Program-made: the position numbers and the translations under genes
DNA from: Acidobacteriota bacterium
GTDB lineage: Bacteria; Acidobacteriota; Vicinamibacteria; Marinacidobacterales; Marinacidobacteraceae
DNA length: 49,451 bases
Direction: 5' to 3'
Assembly: GCA_009840635.1 (NCBI GenBank)
Contig: VXNL01000048.1
Span: 1-49,451 of the forward strand
Notes under the pieces: model-generated
Database searches by the model: none
Told to the model about the DNA's origin: nothing
What the model saw: the letters and a program-made list of their open reading frames with translations, nothing else
Shown: positions 26,340 through 33,490 of the stretch, piece after piece
How positions within the stretch are numbered: the first letter of the stretch is position 1
Layout: each line of letters begins with the position of its first letter

Positions 26340-28627
26340 GCCGCCTTCCCGGGCTGCTTGGCGCCCTCGCCGCCGGACTGGTTTCGGCGCCGCCGCTGGC
26401 CGGGGGGCAACAGGAGGAGCAGCCGGCGCCCGTGATCCACGGTCCGGCACCGCCGGATCCTCCCGCGATGATCCGGCGCGACGACCAGGGCGGCGCCACC
26501 ATTCGCGCGGTCCGCCTCCAGGAACCGCTCGACTTCGACGGGCGCCTCGACGAGGCGATCTACCGTCAGGTTCCCGGAATCAGCGACTTCATCCAGACCG
26601 AGCCGCTCGAAGGAGCCCCGGCCACCGAGAAGACCGAGGTGTGGGTCTTCTTCGACGACGAGGCGATCTACATCGCCGGACGCTGCTGGGACACCCAGCC
26701 CGACCGGATAGTGGCCAACGAACTCCGGCGCGACCACGGGAGCATCTGGCTGAACCAGCACCTCGCCGTCACCTTCGACACCTTCTACGACCGCCGGAAC
26801 GCCTTCATCTTCTACCTGAACCCCCTCGGCGGGTTCTTCGACGGCCTCATCACCGACGAACGCAACTTCAACCGGGACTGGACCGCGGTGTGGGACTCCC
26901 GGACCGCCTGGTTCGAGGACGGCTGGACGACCGAACTGCGGTTTCCGTTCAAGACCCTCCGCTATCCCGCCGGAGGTCCACAGGTCTGGGGCATCAACTT
27001 CCGCCGGGTCGTCCGCTGGAAGAACGAGATCTCCTACCTGACCCAGCTTCCCGCCGCCCTCGGCATCTGGTCGATCACCAAGGTGAGTTCCTACGCCACC
27101 CTGGTCGGCCTCGAGGCGCCGCCCAGCTCCCGGACCATCGAGGTGAAGCCATACCTCACCGGCGATGCCGCCGGGACGCAGATGGAGGACGTCCCGTTCG
27201 AGCGGGAGTTCGGATCCGACTTCGGGGTGGACGCCAAGGTCGGAATCACCAGCGGGCTCACCGCCGACCTGACCTGGAACACCGATTTCGCGCAGGTCGA
27301 GGCGGACGCCCAGCAGATCAACCTGACCCGGTTCAGCCTCTTCTTCCCCGAAAAGCGGGAGTTCTTTCTGGAAGGGCAGGGACTGTTCGCCTTCGGGACC
27401 TCGGAGCGGACTCCGCGCGCCTCGGCCGGCCGATTCGGAGCGCCGAGCAGCGTTCCGCTCCTCTTCTTCAGCCGCCGGATCGGGATCGCCGGAAGCCAGT
27501 TGGTGCCCATCCGCGGCGGCGGCCGGGTGACGGGGAAGCTCGGCGACTTCGGCGTTGGTGCGCTCGCCATGCGGTCCGGCGCGAACGCCGCCGCGGGCGC
27601 CCCGGAAACCGACTTCTCGGTCATCCGGCTGAAGCGGGACATCCTCGGCCGCAGCACCGTCGGTCTGATGGGGACCTACCGCTCGGACACCGGAGATGGC
27701 CTGGGGAGCAACGCCGCCTATGGGATGGACGCGCGCTTCGGGCTCTACGAGAACCTCGACATCCGCAGCTACGCGGCCTGGACGAAGAACGAGCACGAGG
27801 AGCGGACCGGCATGAGCTACCGCGGCCAGTTCGACTACCAGGCCGACCGCTACGGGCTCCAGTTCGAGCGGCTGGTGGTCGGCGAGGGCTTCGATCCCGG
27901 GATCGGCTTCCTGCGGCGCCGGGACTTCGAGCGCAACTATGCGGAAGCGCGCTTCAGCCCGCGGCCCCGCTCGATCGCCTGGCTGCGGAAGATCGGGGGC
28001 ACCGGCAGCCTCGACTACACCACCGACACCGGCGGGAACCTCGAGACCCGGATCTTTTCCCTCCGGTCCGACGCCGAACTGGAGAACGGGGACAGCTTCC
28101 AGTTCCAGTTGGCGCGGAACCGGGAAGTGCTGCACGAGGAATTCCGGCTGACGGACGACCTTGCGGTGGCCGTCGGTCCCCATGACTTCGAAACGGCCCG
28201 CCTCAGCTACCGGGCCGGACCCCAGCGGCCGGTCTCGGGAACCTTCGCCTACCAGCAGGGCGGGTTCTTCTCGGGAACGAGGCGCGAACTCGCCTGGCGC
28301 GGCCGGCTCGAGGTCATTCCCCACTTCATCGTGGAGCCGACCGTCTCCCTCAACTGGATCACCCTCCCCGGCGGGGTGTACGACACCCGGCTGGTTGCCG
28401 CACGGCTCAACTACAACCTTTCTCCCCGGAGCTTTCTCGCCGCGTTCCTGCAGTACAACAGCGCCGCGGACAGCCTCTCGACGAACGTCCGGTTCCGCTG
28501 GGAGTACCAGCCGGGCAGCGACTTCTATCTCGTCTACAACTCGCTCCGGGACACCCTGATGCCCGGGTATCCCGAACTCGACACCCAGTCGTTCATCGTC
28601 AAGTTCACCCGTCTCTTCCGCTTCTGA
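26336..28627 (+). CDS. DUF5916 outer-membrane protein, array copy 4 (subfamily B), non-canonical start
   Basis: About 763 aa. The mature part is a normal subfamily B protein: HGPAPPDPPAMIRRDDQGGA, CBM9-like domain (LDFDGRLDEAIYRQVPGISD), GRCWDTQPDR, TRFSLFFPEKREFFLEGQG, ending KFTRLFRF. The first ATG/GTG/TTG in frame is GTG at 26432, which would remove the export signal. Reading upstream gives a credible signal peptide (SRLPGLLGALAAGLVSAPPL, cut near AGG-Q) with only CTG (26336) or ATT (26333) as possible starts. CTG overlaps the stop of copy 3 as CTGA, so initiation by stop-start reinitiation is the favoured reading. A local assembly error is the alternative. Confidence 0.72.
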   Translation: MSRLPGLLGALAAGLVSAPPLAGGQQEEQPAPVIHGPAPPDPPAMIRRDDQGGATIRAVRLQEPLDFDGRLDEAIYRQVPGISDFIQTEPLEGAPATEKTEVWVFFDDEAIYIAGRCWDTQPDRIVANELRRDHGSIWLNQHLAVTFDTFYDRRNAFIFYLNPLGGFFDGLITDERNFNRDWTAVWDSRTAWFEDGWTTELRFPFKTLRYPAGGPQVWGINFRRVVRWKNEISYLTQLPAALGIWSITKVSSYATLVGLEAPPSSRTIEVKPYLTGDAAGTQMEDVPFEREFGSDFGVDAKVGITSGLTADLTWNTDFAQVEADAQQINLTRFSLFFPEKREFFLEGQGLFAFGTSERTPRASAGRFGAPSSVPLLFFSRRIGIAGSQLVPIRGGGRVTGKLGDFGVGALAMRSGANAAAGAPETDFSVIRLKRDILGRSTVGLMGTYRSDTGDGLGSNAAYGMDARFGLYENLDIRSYAAWTKNEHEERTGMSYRGQFDYQADRYGLQFERLVVGEGFDPGIGFLRRRDFERNYAEARFSPRPRSIAWLRKIGGTGSLDYTTDTGGNLETRIFSLRSDAELENGDSFQFQLARNREVLHEEFRLTDDLAVAVGPHDFETARLSYRAGPQRPVSGTFAYQQGGFFSGTRRELAWRGRLEVIPHFIVEPTVSLNWITLPGGVYDTRLVAARLNYNLSPRSFLAAFLQYNSAADSLSTNVRFRWEYQPGSDFYLVYNSLRDTLMPGYPELDTQSFIVKFTRLFRF

Positions 28628-28637
28628 CCGGCCGCCA

Positions 28638-28643
28638 TAGAGT
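28638..28643 (+). promoter_or_regulatory. -10-like box of DUF5916 copy 5
   Basis: TAGAGT lies only 9 nt before the TTG at 28653 (3 nt before the alternative TTG at 28647). Transcription from it would give an almost leaderless mRNA. Confidence 0.4.
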
Positions 28644-28652
28644 CTCTTGTTC

Positions 28653-30986
28653 TTGACCCGCTCCGCGTCCCTGTGCCTCGCCGCCGGCGCCGTGCTCATC
28701 GTGCCGGCCTCCCTGTGGGGACAGTCGGGCGAAGTCGTAGAGCGCCAGGACGGCCAGGGCGCGGCGCCGGCGGCCCCGACCGCGGTCCGGGGCCCCGCGC
28801 CTCCCGAGCTGCCCGAGATGGTCCGCCGCGACGACGCCGGCGGCGCCACCATGCGCGCCACCCGCCTCACCGAGCCGCTCGATTTTGACGGCCGCCTCGA
28901 CGACGCCATCTACGACCGGGTTCCCGGGGTGGGCGGGTTCATCCAGTCACTGCCGCTCGAAGGCGAGCCCGCCACCGAGCGGACGGAAGTCTGGATCTTC
29001 TACGACGACGACACCCTCTACGTCGCGGGCCGCTGCTGGGACTCCCAGCCGGACCGGATGCTGGCCACCGAGATGCGGCGCGATCACTTCGGCATCCACA
29101 ACAACGAGAACTTCGGCCTCATCCTGGACACCTTCTACGACCGGCGGAACGCTTTCTTCTTCTACATGAACCCGATCGGCGGCTTCTTCGACGGCCTCAT
29201 CGTGGACGAGTGGGACGTGAACCGCGACTGGACCGCGGTCTGGGACTCGCGGGCGGCCCGGTTCGAAAACGGCTGGACCGTGGAGATGGCGATCCCCTTC
29301 AAGACCCTGCGCTACACCAGCGGCGGTCCCCAGGTCTGGGGGATCAACTTCCGCCGCATCGTGCGCTGGAAGAACGAATACTCCTATCTGACCCGGCTTC
29401 CCGCCGCCATGGGGCCGCGGGCGATGACCAAGGTCAGCTCGGCGGGCACGCTGGTGGGCCTCGAAGCCCCGGCGAGCTCCCGAACCGTCGAGGTCAAGCC
29501 CTACGTCATCGGCGACGGCGCCGGGGTTCGCTCGGGCGCCGGCGGGCTGGAGCGGGAGTACGGGGGCGACTACGGGGTGGACGCCAAGGTCGGGATCACC
29601 AGCGGGCTCACCGCCGACCTCACCTGGAACACCGACTTCGCCCAGGTGGAGGCGGACGCCCAGCAGATCAACCTCACCCGCTTCAGCCTTTTCTTTCCCG
29701 AGAAGCGCGAGTTCTTCCTGGAAGGACAGGGGATCTTCAGCTTCGGCACCGGGTCGCGGGCGCCACCGTCCGGAGCGACGCGCAGCTTCGGCCCGCCCAG
29801 CAGTACTCCGGTGCTCTTCTTCAGCCGCCAGATCGGGATCGCCGGCGGCCAGGTGGTGCCGATCCTCGGCGGCGGGCGGGTGACCGGGAAACTCGGCGAC
29901 TTTGGCGTGGGGGCGCTCGCGATCCGGAGCGGAGCGAGCGACGCCGCGGGCGCGCCGGACACCGATTTCTCGGTCCTCCGGCTGAAGCGCGACATCCTGA
30001 ACCGCAGCACGGTGGGCGTGATGGGCACCTACCGCTCCCACACGCCGAGCGGGCTGGGACGGAACTTCGCCTACGGGCTGGACGCCCAGTTCGGGTTCTT
30101 CGAGCACCTCACCATCCAGAGTTACGCCGCCTGGACGCAGAACGAGCTCGAAGACGAGACCGGGATGAGCTATCTGGGCCAGTTCGACTACAACGGCGAC
30201 CGCTACGGCCTCAAGACCGAACGGCTGGTGGTGGGGGACGGGTTCGACCCGGGAATCGGGTTCCTGCGGCGGCGGGACTTCCGGCGCAACTACGCGGAGG
30301 CGCGTTTCAGCCCGCGGCCGCACTCGATCACCTGGCTTCGCAAGATCGGCTGGACCGGCAGCGTCGACCACACCACCGACAACGAAGGGACTCTGGAAAC
30401 CCGGATTTTCTCGCTGCAGACGCGGGTCGAAATGGAAAACAGCGACCGGCTGAACCTCGAGGCCACTCGTAACCGGGAGGTCCTGAGCGAGGAGTTCCTG
30501 CTGGACCGGGATGAAGGGATCGGCGTGGGGGTGGGCGCCTACGACTTTGACTATGTGCGGATCAGCTACCAGGCGGGCCCGCAGCGTCCGGTCTCCGGAA
30601 ACTTCGCCTACCAGCAGGGCGGTTTCTTCTCCGGCACCCGCCGCGAGGCGGCATGGCGCGGCCGGGTGGAAGTGACGACGCAACTCACCCTCGAACCCAT
30701 CGTCTCGCTGAACTGGATCGAGCTTCCGGCCGGCGACTACGACACGAGCCTGATCGCCTCCCGGATCAACTACACGCTTTCGCCGCGCAGTTTTCTGGCG
30801 GCGTTCCTCCAGTACAACACCGCCGCGAACAGCCTCTCCACGAACGTCCGGTTCCGCTGGGAGTACGAGCCGGGGAGCGACTTCTACGTCGTCTACAACT
30901 CGCTCCGCGACACTCTGGCGCCGGGATACCCCGAACTGAACACCCAGGCTCTCATCGTCAAGTTCACGCGCTTGTTCCGGTTCTGA
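28653..30986 (+). CDS. DUF5916 outer-membrane protein, array copy 5 (subfamily B)
   Basis: 777 aa. The signal peptide TRSASLCLAAGAVLIVPASL ends near WGQ; then come an acidic and proline linker (RGPAPPELPEMVRRDDAGGA), a CBM9-like domain (LDFDGRLDDAIYDRVPGVGG, GRCWDSQPDR) and DUF5916 (NLTRFSLFFPEKREFFLEGQ), with the subfamily B end PGYPELNTQALIVKFTRLFR plus a final F. The TTG at 28653 is preferred over the in-frame TTG at 28647 because it leaves a better n-region and 9 nt after TAGAGT. It is 25 bp downstream of copy 4 and very similar to copy 6, with which long nucleotide stretches differ by only a few bases. Predicted outer-membrane barrel, ligand unknown. Confidence 0.85.
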   Translation: MTRSASLCLAAGAVLIVPASLWGQSGEVVERQDGQGAAPAAPTAVRGPAPPELPEMVRRDDAGGATMRATRLTEPLDFDGRLDDAIYDRVPGVGGFIQSLPLEGEPATERTEVWIFYDDDTLYVAGRCWDSQPDRMLATEMRRDHFGIHNNENFGLILDTFYDRRNAFFFYMNPIGGFFDGLIVDEWDVNRDWTAVWDSRAARFENGWTVEMAIPFKTLRYTSGGPQVWGINFRRIVRWKNEYSYLTRLPAAMGPRAMTKVSSAGTLVGLEAPASSRTVEVKPYVIGDGAGVRSGAGGLEREYGGDYGVDAKVGITSGLTADLTWNTDFAQVEADAQQINLTRFSLFFPEKREFFLEGQGIFSFGTGSRAPPSGATRSFGPPSSTPVLFFSRQIGIAGGQVVPILGGGRVTGKLGDFGVGALAIRSGASDAAGAPDTDFSVLRLKRDILNRSTVGVMGTYRSHTPSGLGRNFAYGLDAQFGFFEHLTIQSYAAWTQNELEDETGMSYLGQFDYNGDRYGLKTERLVVGDGFDPGIGFLRRRDFRRNYAEARFSPRPHSITWLRKIGWTGSVDHTTDNEGTLETRIFSLQTRVEMENSDRLNLEATRNREVLSEEFLLDRDEGIGVGVGAYDFDYVRISYQAGPQRPVSGNFAYQQGGFFSGTRREAAWRGRVEVTTQLTLEPIVSLNWIELPAGDYDTSLIASRINYTLSPRSFLAAFLQYNTAANSLSTNVRFRWEYEPGSDFYVVYNSLRDTLAPGYPELNTQALIVKFTRLFRF

Positions 30987-31001
30987 CCGCCGCCAGCAGC
31001 G

Positions 31002-31007
31002 TAGAGT
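31002..31007 (+). promoter_or_regulatory. -10-like box of DUF5916 copy 6
   Basis: TAGAGT followed by TCCCGGG in the 40-bp gap, 19 nt before the GTG/TTG start pair. It is the same hexamer as before copies 5 and 7. Confidence 0.4.
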
Positions 31008-31026
31008 TCCCGGGACTCCCAGTCCT

Positions 31027-33369
31027 GTGTTGGCCCGCGCTGCGTTCCGTCTCCTCCTGCCTGGCGCGGCCCTGATTCTGCCCGCCTCGCTCTGGGCGCA
31101 GTCCGCAGAACTCGCCGAACATCAGGACGATCAGGGCGCGGACCCCGAACCGGCCTTCCTGGTGCGCGGCCCCGCGCCCCCCGATCTTCCCGAGATGGTC
31201 CGTCGCGACGCCGCCGGGGGCGCCACCATGCGCGCCACCCGCCTCACCGAGCCGCTCGATTTCGACGGCCGCCTCGACGACGCCATCTACGACCGCGTGC
31301 CCGGGGTGGGCGGCTTCATCCAGGCGCTGCCGCTCGAGGGCGCACCGGCCACCGAGCCGACCGACGTCTGGGTCTTCTACGACGACGAGGCGGTGTACAT
31401 CGCCGGCCGTTGTTGGGACAGCCAGCCCCACCGCATGGTGGCGACCGAGATGCGGCGGGACAACTTCGGCATCTTCAACAACGAGAACCTCGCGGTCGTC
31501 CTGGACACCTTCTACGACCGCCGGAACGCCTTCTTCTTCTACATGAACCCGCTCGGCGGGTTCTTCGACGGCCTCATCGCGGACGAGAACCCTCCCAACC
31601 GCGACTGGAGCGCGGTGTGGGACTCGCGGGCGGCCCGGTTCGAGAACGGCTGGACCATGGAGATGCGGATCCCGTTCAAGACGCTCCGCTACGCCACCGG
31701 CGGCCCCCAGGTCTGGGGAATCAACTTCCGCCGCACCGTTCGCTGGAAGAACGAGCTGTCGTACCTCACCCAGGTCCCCACGGCCCTCGGACCCCGCGGC
31801 ATCACGAAGATCAGTTCGGCGGGGACGCTCGTGGGCCTGGAGGCGCCCGCCAGTTCCCGGACCGTCGAGGTCAAGCCATACCTCATCGGGGACTCCGCCG
31901 GGATCCGCGCGGACGCCGGCGGGCGCGGGCTGGAGCGGGACTACGGCGGCGACTTCGGGGTGGACGCCAAGGTCGGCATCACCAGCGGCCTCACCGCCGA
32001 CCTCACCTGGAACACCGACTTCGCCCAGGTGGAGGCGGACGCCCAGCAGATCAACCTCACCCGCTTCAGCCTCTTCTTTCCCGAAAAGCGCGAGTTCTTC
32101 CTCGAAGGGCAGGGGACCTTCAGCTTCGGCACTTCGAGCCGCAGCCCTCCCGCGGGATCGACGCGCAGCTTCGGCCCGCCGAGCAGCACTCCGGTGCTCT
32201 TCTTCAGCCGCCAGATCGGGATCGCCGGCGGCCAGATCGTGCCGATCCTCGGCGGCGGACGGGTGACCGGCAAGCTCGGCGACTTCGGCGTCGGGGCCCT
32301 TGCCATCCGCACCGGTGCGAACAGCGCCGCCGGTGCTCCGGAGACCGACTTCTCGGTTCTGCGGCTGAAGCGGGACATCCTGAACCGCAGCACGGTGGGG
32401 GTTATGGGCACCTACCGGTCCCATACCGCCAGCGGCCTGGGGCGGAACTTCGCCTACGGGATGGACGCCCGCTTCGGGTTCTTCGAGAACCTCACCATCC
32501 AGTCCTACGCCGCCTGGACCCAGAACGAGCTCGAAGACCGGACCGGGATGAGCTACCTGGGTCAGGTCGAATACAACGGCGACCGGTACGGTCTGAAGAC
32601 GGAACGGCTCGTGGTCGGGGACGGCTTCGATCCCGGCATCGGGTTCCTGCGCCGCCGGGATTTCCAGCGCAACTACGCCGAGGCGCGCTTCAGCCCCCGG
32701 CCGCATTCGATCTCCTGGCTGCGCCAGATCGGCTGGACCGGCAGCATCGACCACACCACCGACAACGAGGGGACACTGGAAACCCGGATCCTCCAGTTGC
32801 AGACGGAGGTCGAACTGGAGAACGGGGACCGGCTGAACGTGGACACCGCCCGCAACCGGGAGGTGCTGAGCGAAGAGTTCTTTCTGGACGAGGACGCGGG
32901 AATCGGCGTGGGGGTGGGACCCTACGACTTCGACCATGTCCGGGTTGCCTACCAGGCGGGGCCGCAGCGTCCCATCTCGGGCAACTTCGCCTTCCAGCAC
33001 GGCGGCTTCTTCTCCGGGACGCGCCGCGAAGTCGCGTGGCGCGGACGCGTCGAGGTGACGACGCGCTTCTCCCTCGAGCCCACCGTCTCGCTGAACTGGA
33101 TCGACCTCCCGACCGGCGACTACGACACCAGCCTGATCGCCTCCCGGATCAACTACACGCTCTCGCCGCGCAGTTTTTTCGCGGCGTTCCTCCAGTACAA
33201 CACCGCCGCGAACAGCCTTTCGACAAACGTCCGGTTCCGCTGGGAGTACGAGCCGGGCAGCGACTTCTACGTCGTCTACAACTCGCTCCGGGACACCCTC
33301 GCGCCCGGCTACCCCGAACTGAACACCCAGTCCTTCATCGTCAAGTTCACCCGCCTCTTCCGTTTCTGA
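31027..33369 (+). CDS. DUF5916 outer-membrane protein, array copy 6 (subfamily B)
   Basis: 780 aa with adjacent in-frame GTG (31027) and TTG (31030) starts. The signal peptide LARAAFRLLLPGAALILPAS is cut after WAQ. The linker holds RGPAPPDLPEMVRRDAAGGA, then the CBM9-like domain (LDFDGRLDDAIYDRVPGVGG, with GRCWDSQPHR) and DUF5916 (NLTRFSLFFPEKREFFLEGQ), ending KFTRLFRF. The closest relative by eye is copy 5: both have an NREVLSEEF segment followed by an acidic loop and GIGVGVG, absent from copies 4 and 7. Predicted outer-membrane protein with a surface or periplasmic sugar-binding-like domain; no enzymatic motif seen. Confidence 0.85.
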   Translation: MLARAAFRLLLPGAALILPASLWAQSAELAEHQDDQGADPEPAFLVRGPAPPDLPEMVRRDAAGGATMRATRLTEPLDFDGRLDDAIYDRVPGVGGFIQALPLEGAPATEPTDVWVFYDDEAVYIAGRCWDSQPHRMVATEMRRDNFGIFNNENLAVVLDTFYDRRNAFFFYMNPLGGFFDGLIADENPPNRDWSAVWDSRAARFENGWTMEMRIPFKTLRYATGGPQVWGINFRRTVRWKNELSYLTQVPTALGPRGITKISSAGTLVGLEAPASSRTVEVKPYLIGDSAGIRADAGGRGLERDYGGDFGVDAKVGITSGLTADLTWNTDFAQVEADAQQINLTRFSLFFPEKREFFLEGQGTFSFGTSSRSPPAGSTRSFGPPSSTPVLFFSRQIGIAGGQIVPILGGGRVTGKLGDFGVGALAIRTGANSAAGAPETDFSVLRLKRDILNRSTVGVMGTYRSHTASGLGRNFAYGMDARFGFFENLTIQSYAAWTQNELEDRTGMSYLGQVEYNGDRYGLKTERLVVGDGFDPGIGFLRRRDFQRNYAEARFSPRPHSISWLRQIGWTGSIDHTTDNEGTLETRILQLQTEVELENGDRLNVDTARNREVLSEEFFLDEDAGIGVGVGPYDFDHVRVAYQAGPQRPISGNFAFQHGGFFSGTRREVAWRGRVEVTTRFSLEPTVSLNWIDLPTGDYDTSLIASRINYTLSPRSFFAAFLQYNTAANSLSTNVRFRWEYEPGSDFYVVYNSLRDTLAPGYPELNTQSFIVKFTRLFRF

Positions 33370-33378
33370 GGGGCGTTC

Positions 33379-33423
33379 GGGGCGCCGGCCTCCGGCCGGC
33401 ATCGCGGCCCGCGAGGGCCGCGA
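33379..33423 (+). repeat. REP-like repeat between DUF5916 copies 6 and 7
   Basis: GGGGCGCCGGCCTCCGGCCG then GCATCGCGGCCCGCGAGGGC. The two stems are GCCGGCC-tcc-GGCCGGC and GCGGCCC-gcga-GGGCCGC, both perfect. It is the only copy inside the array and lies upstream of the -10-like box of copy 7. Confidence 0.78.
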
Positions 33424-33461
33424 AACCCGCGGAGAGCCAATCCGGGCGAACGCTCCCGACG

Positions 33462-33467
33462 TAGAGT
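33462..33467 (+). promoter_or_regulatory. -10-like box of DUF5916 copy 7
   Basis: TAGAGT followed by TCTGCC, 23 nt before the TTG at 33491, downstream of the REP-like repeat. Confidence 0.4.
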
Positions 33468-33490
33468 TCTGCCTCCCGCGTTTCGCACCC

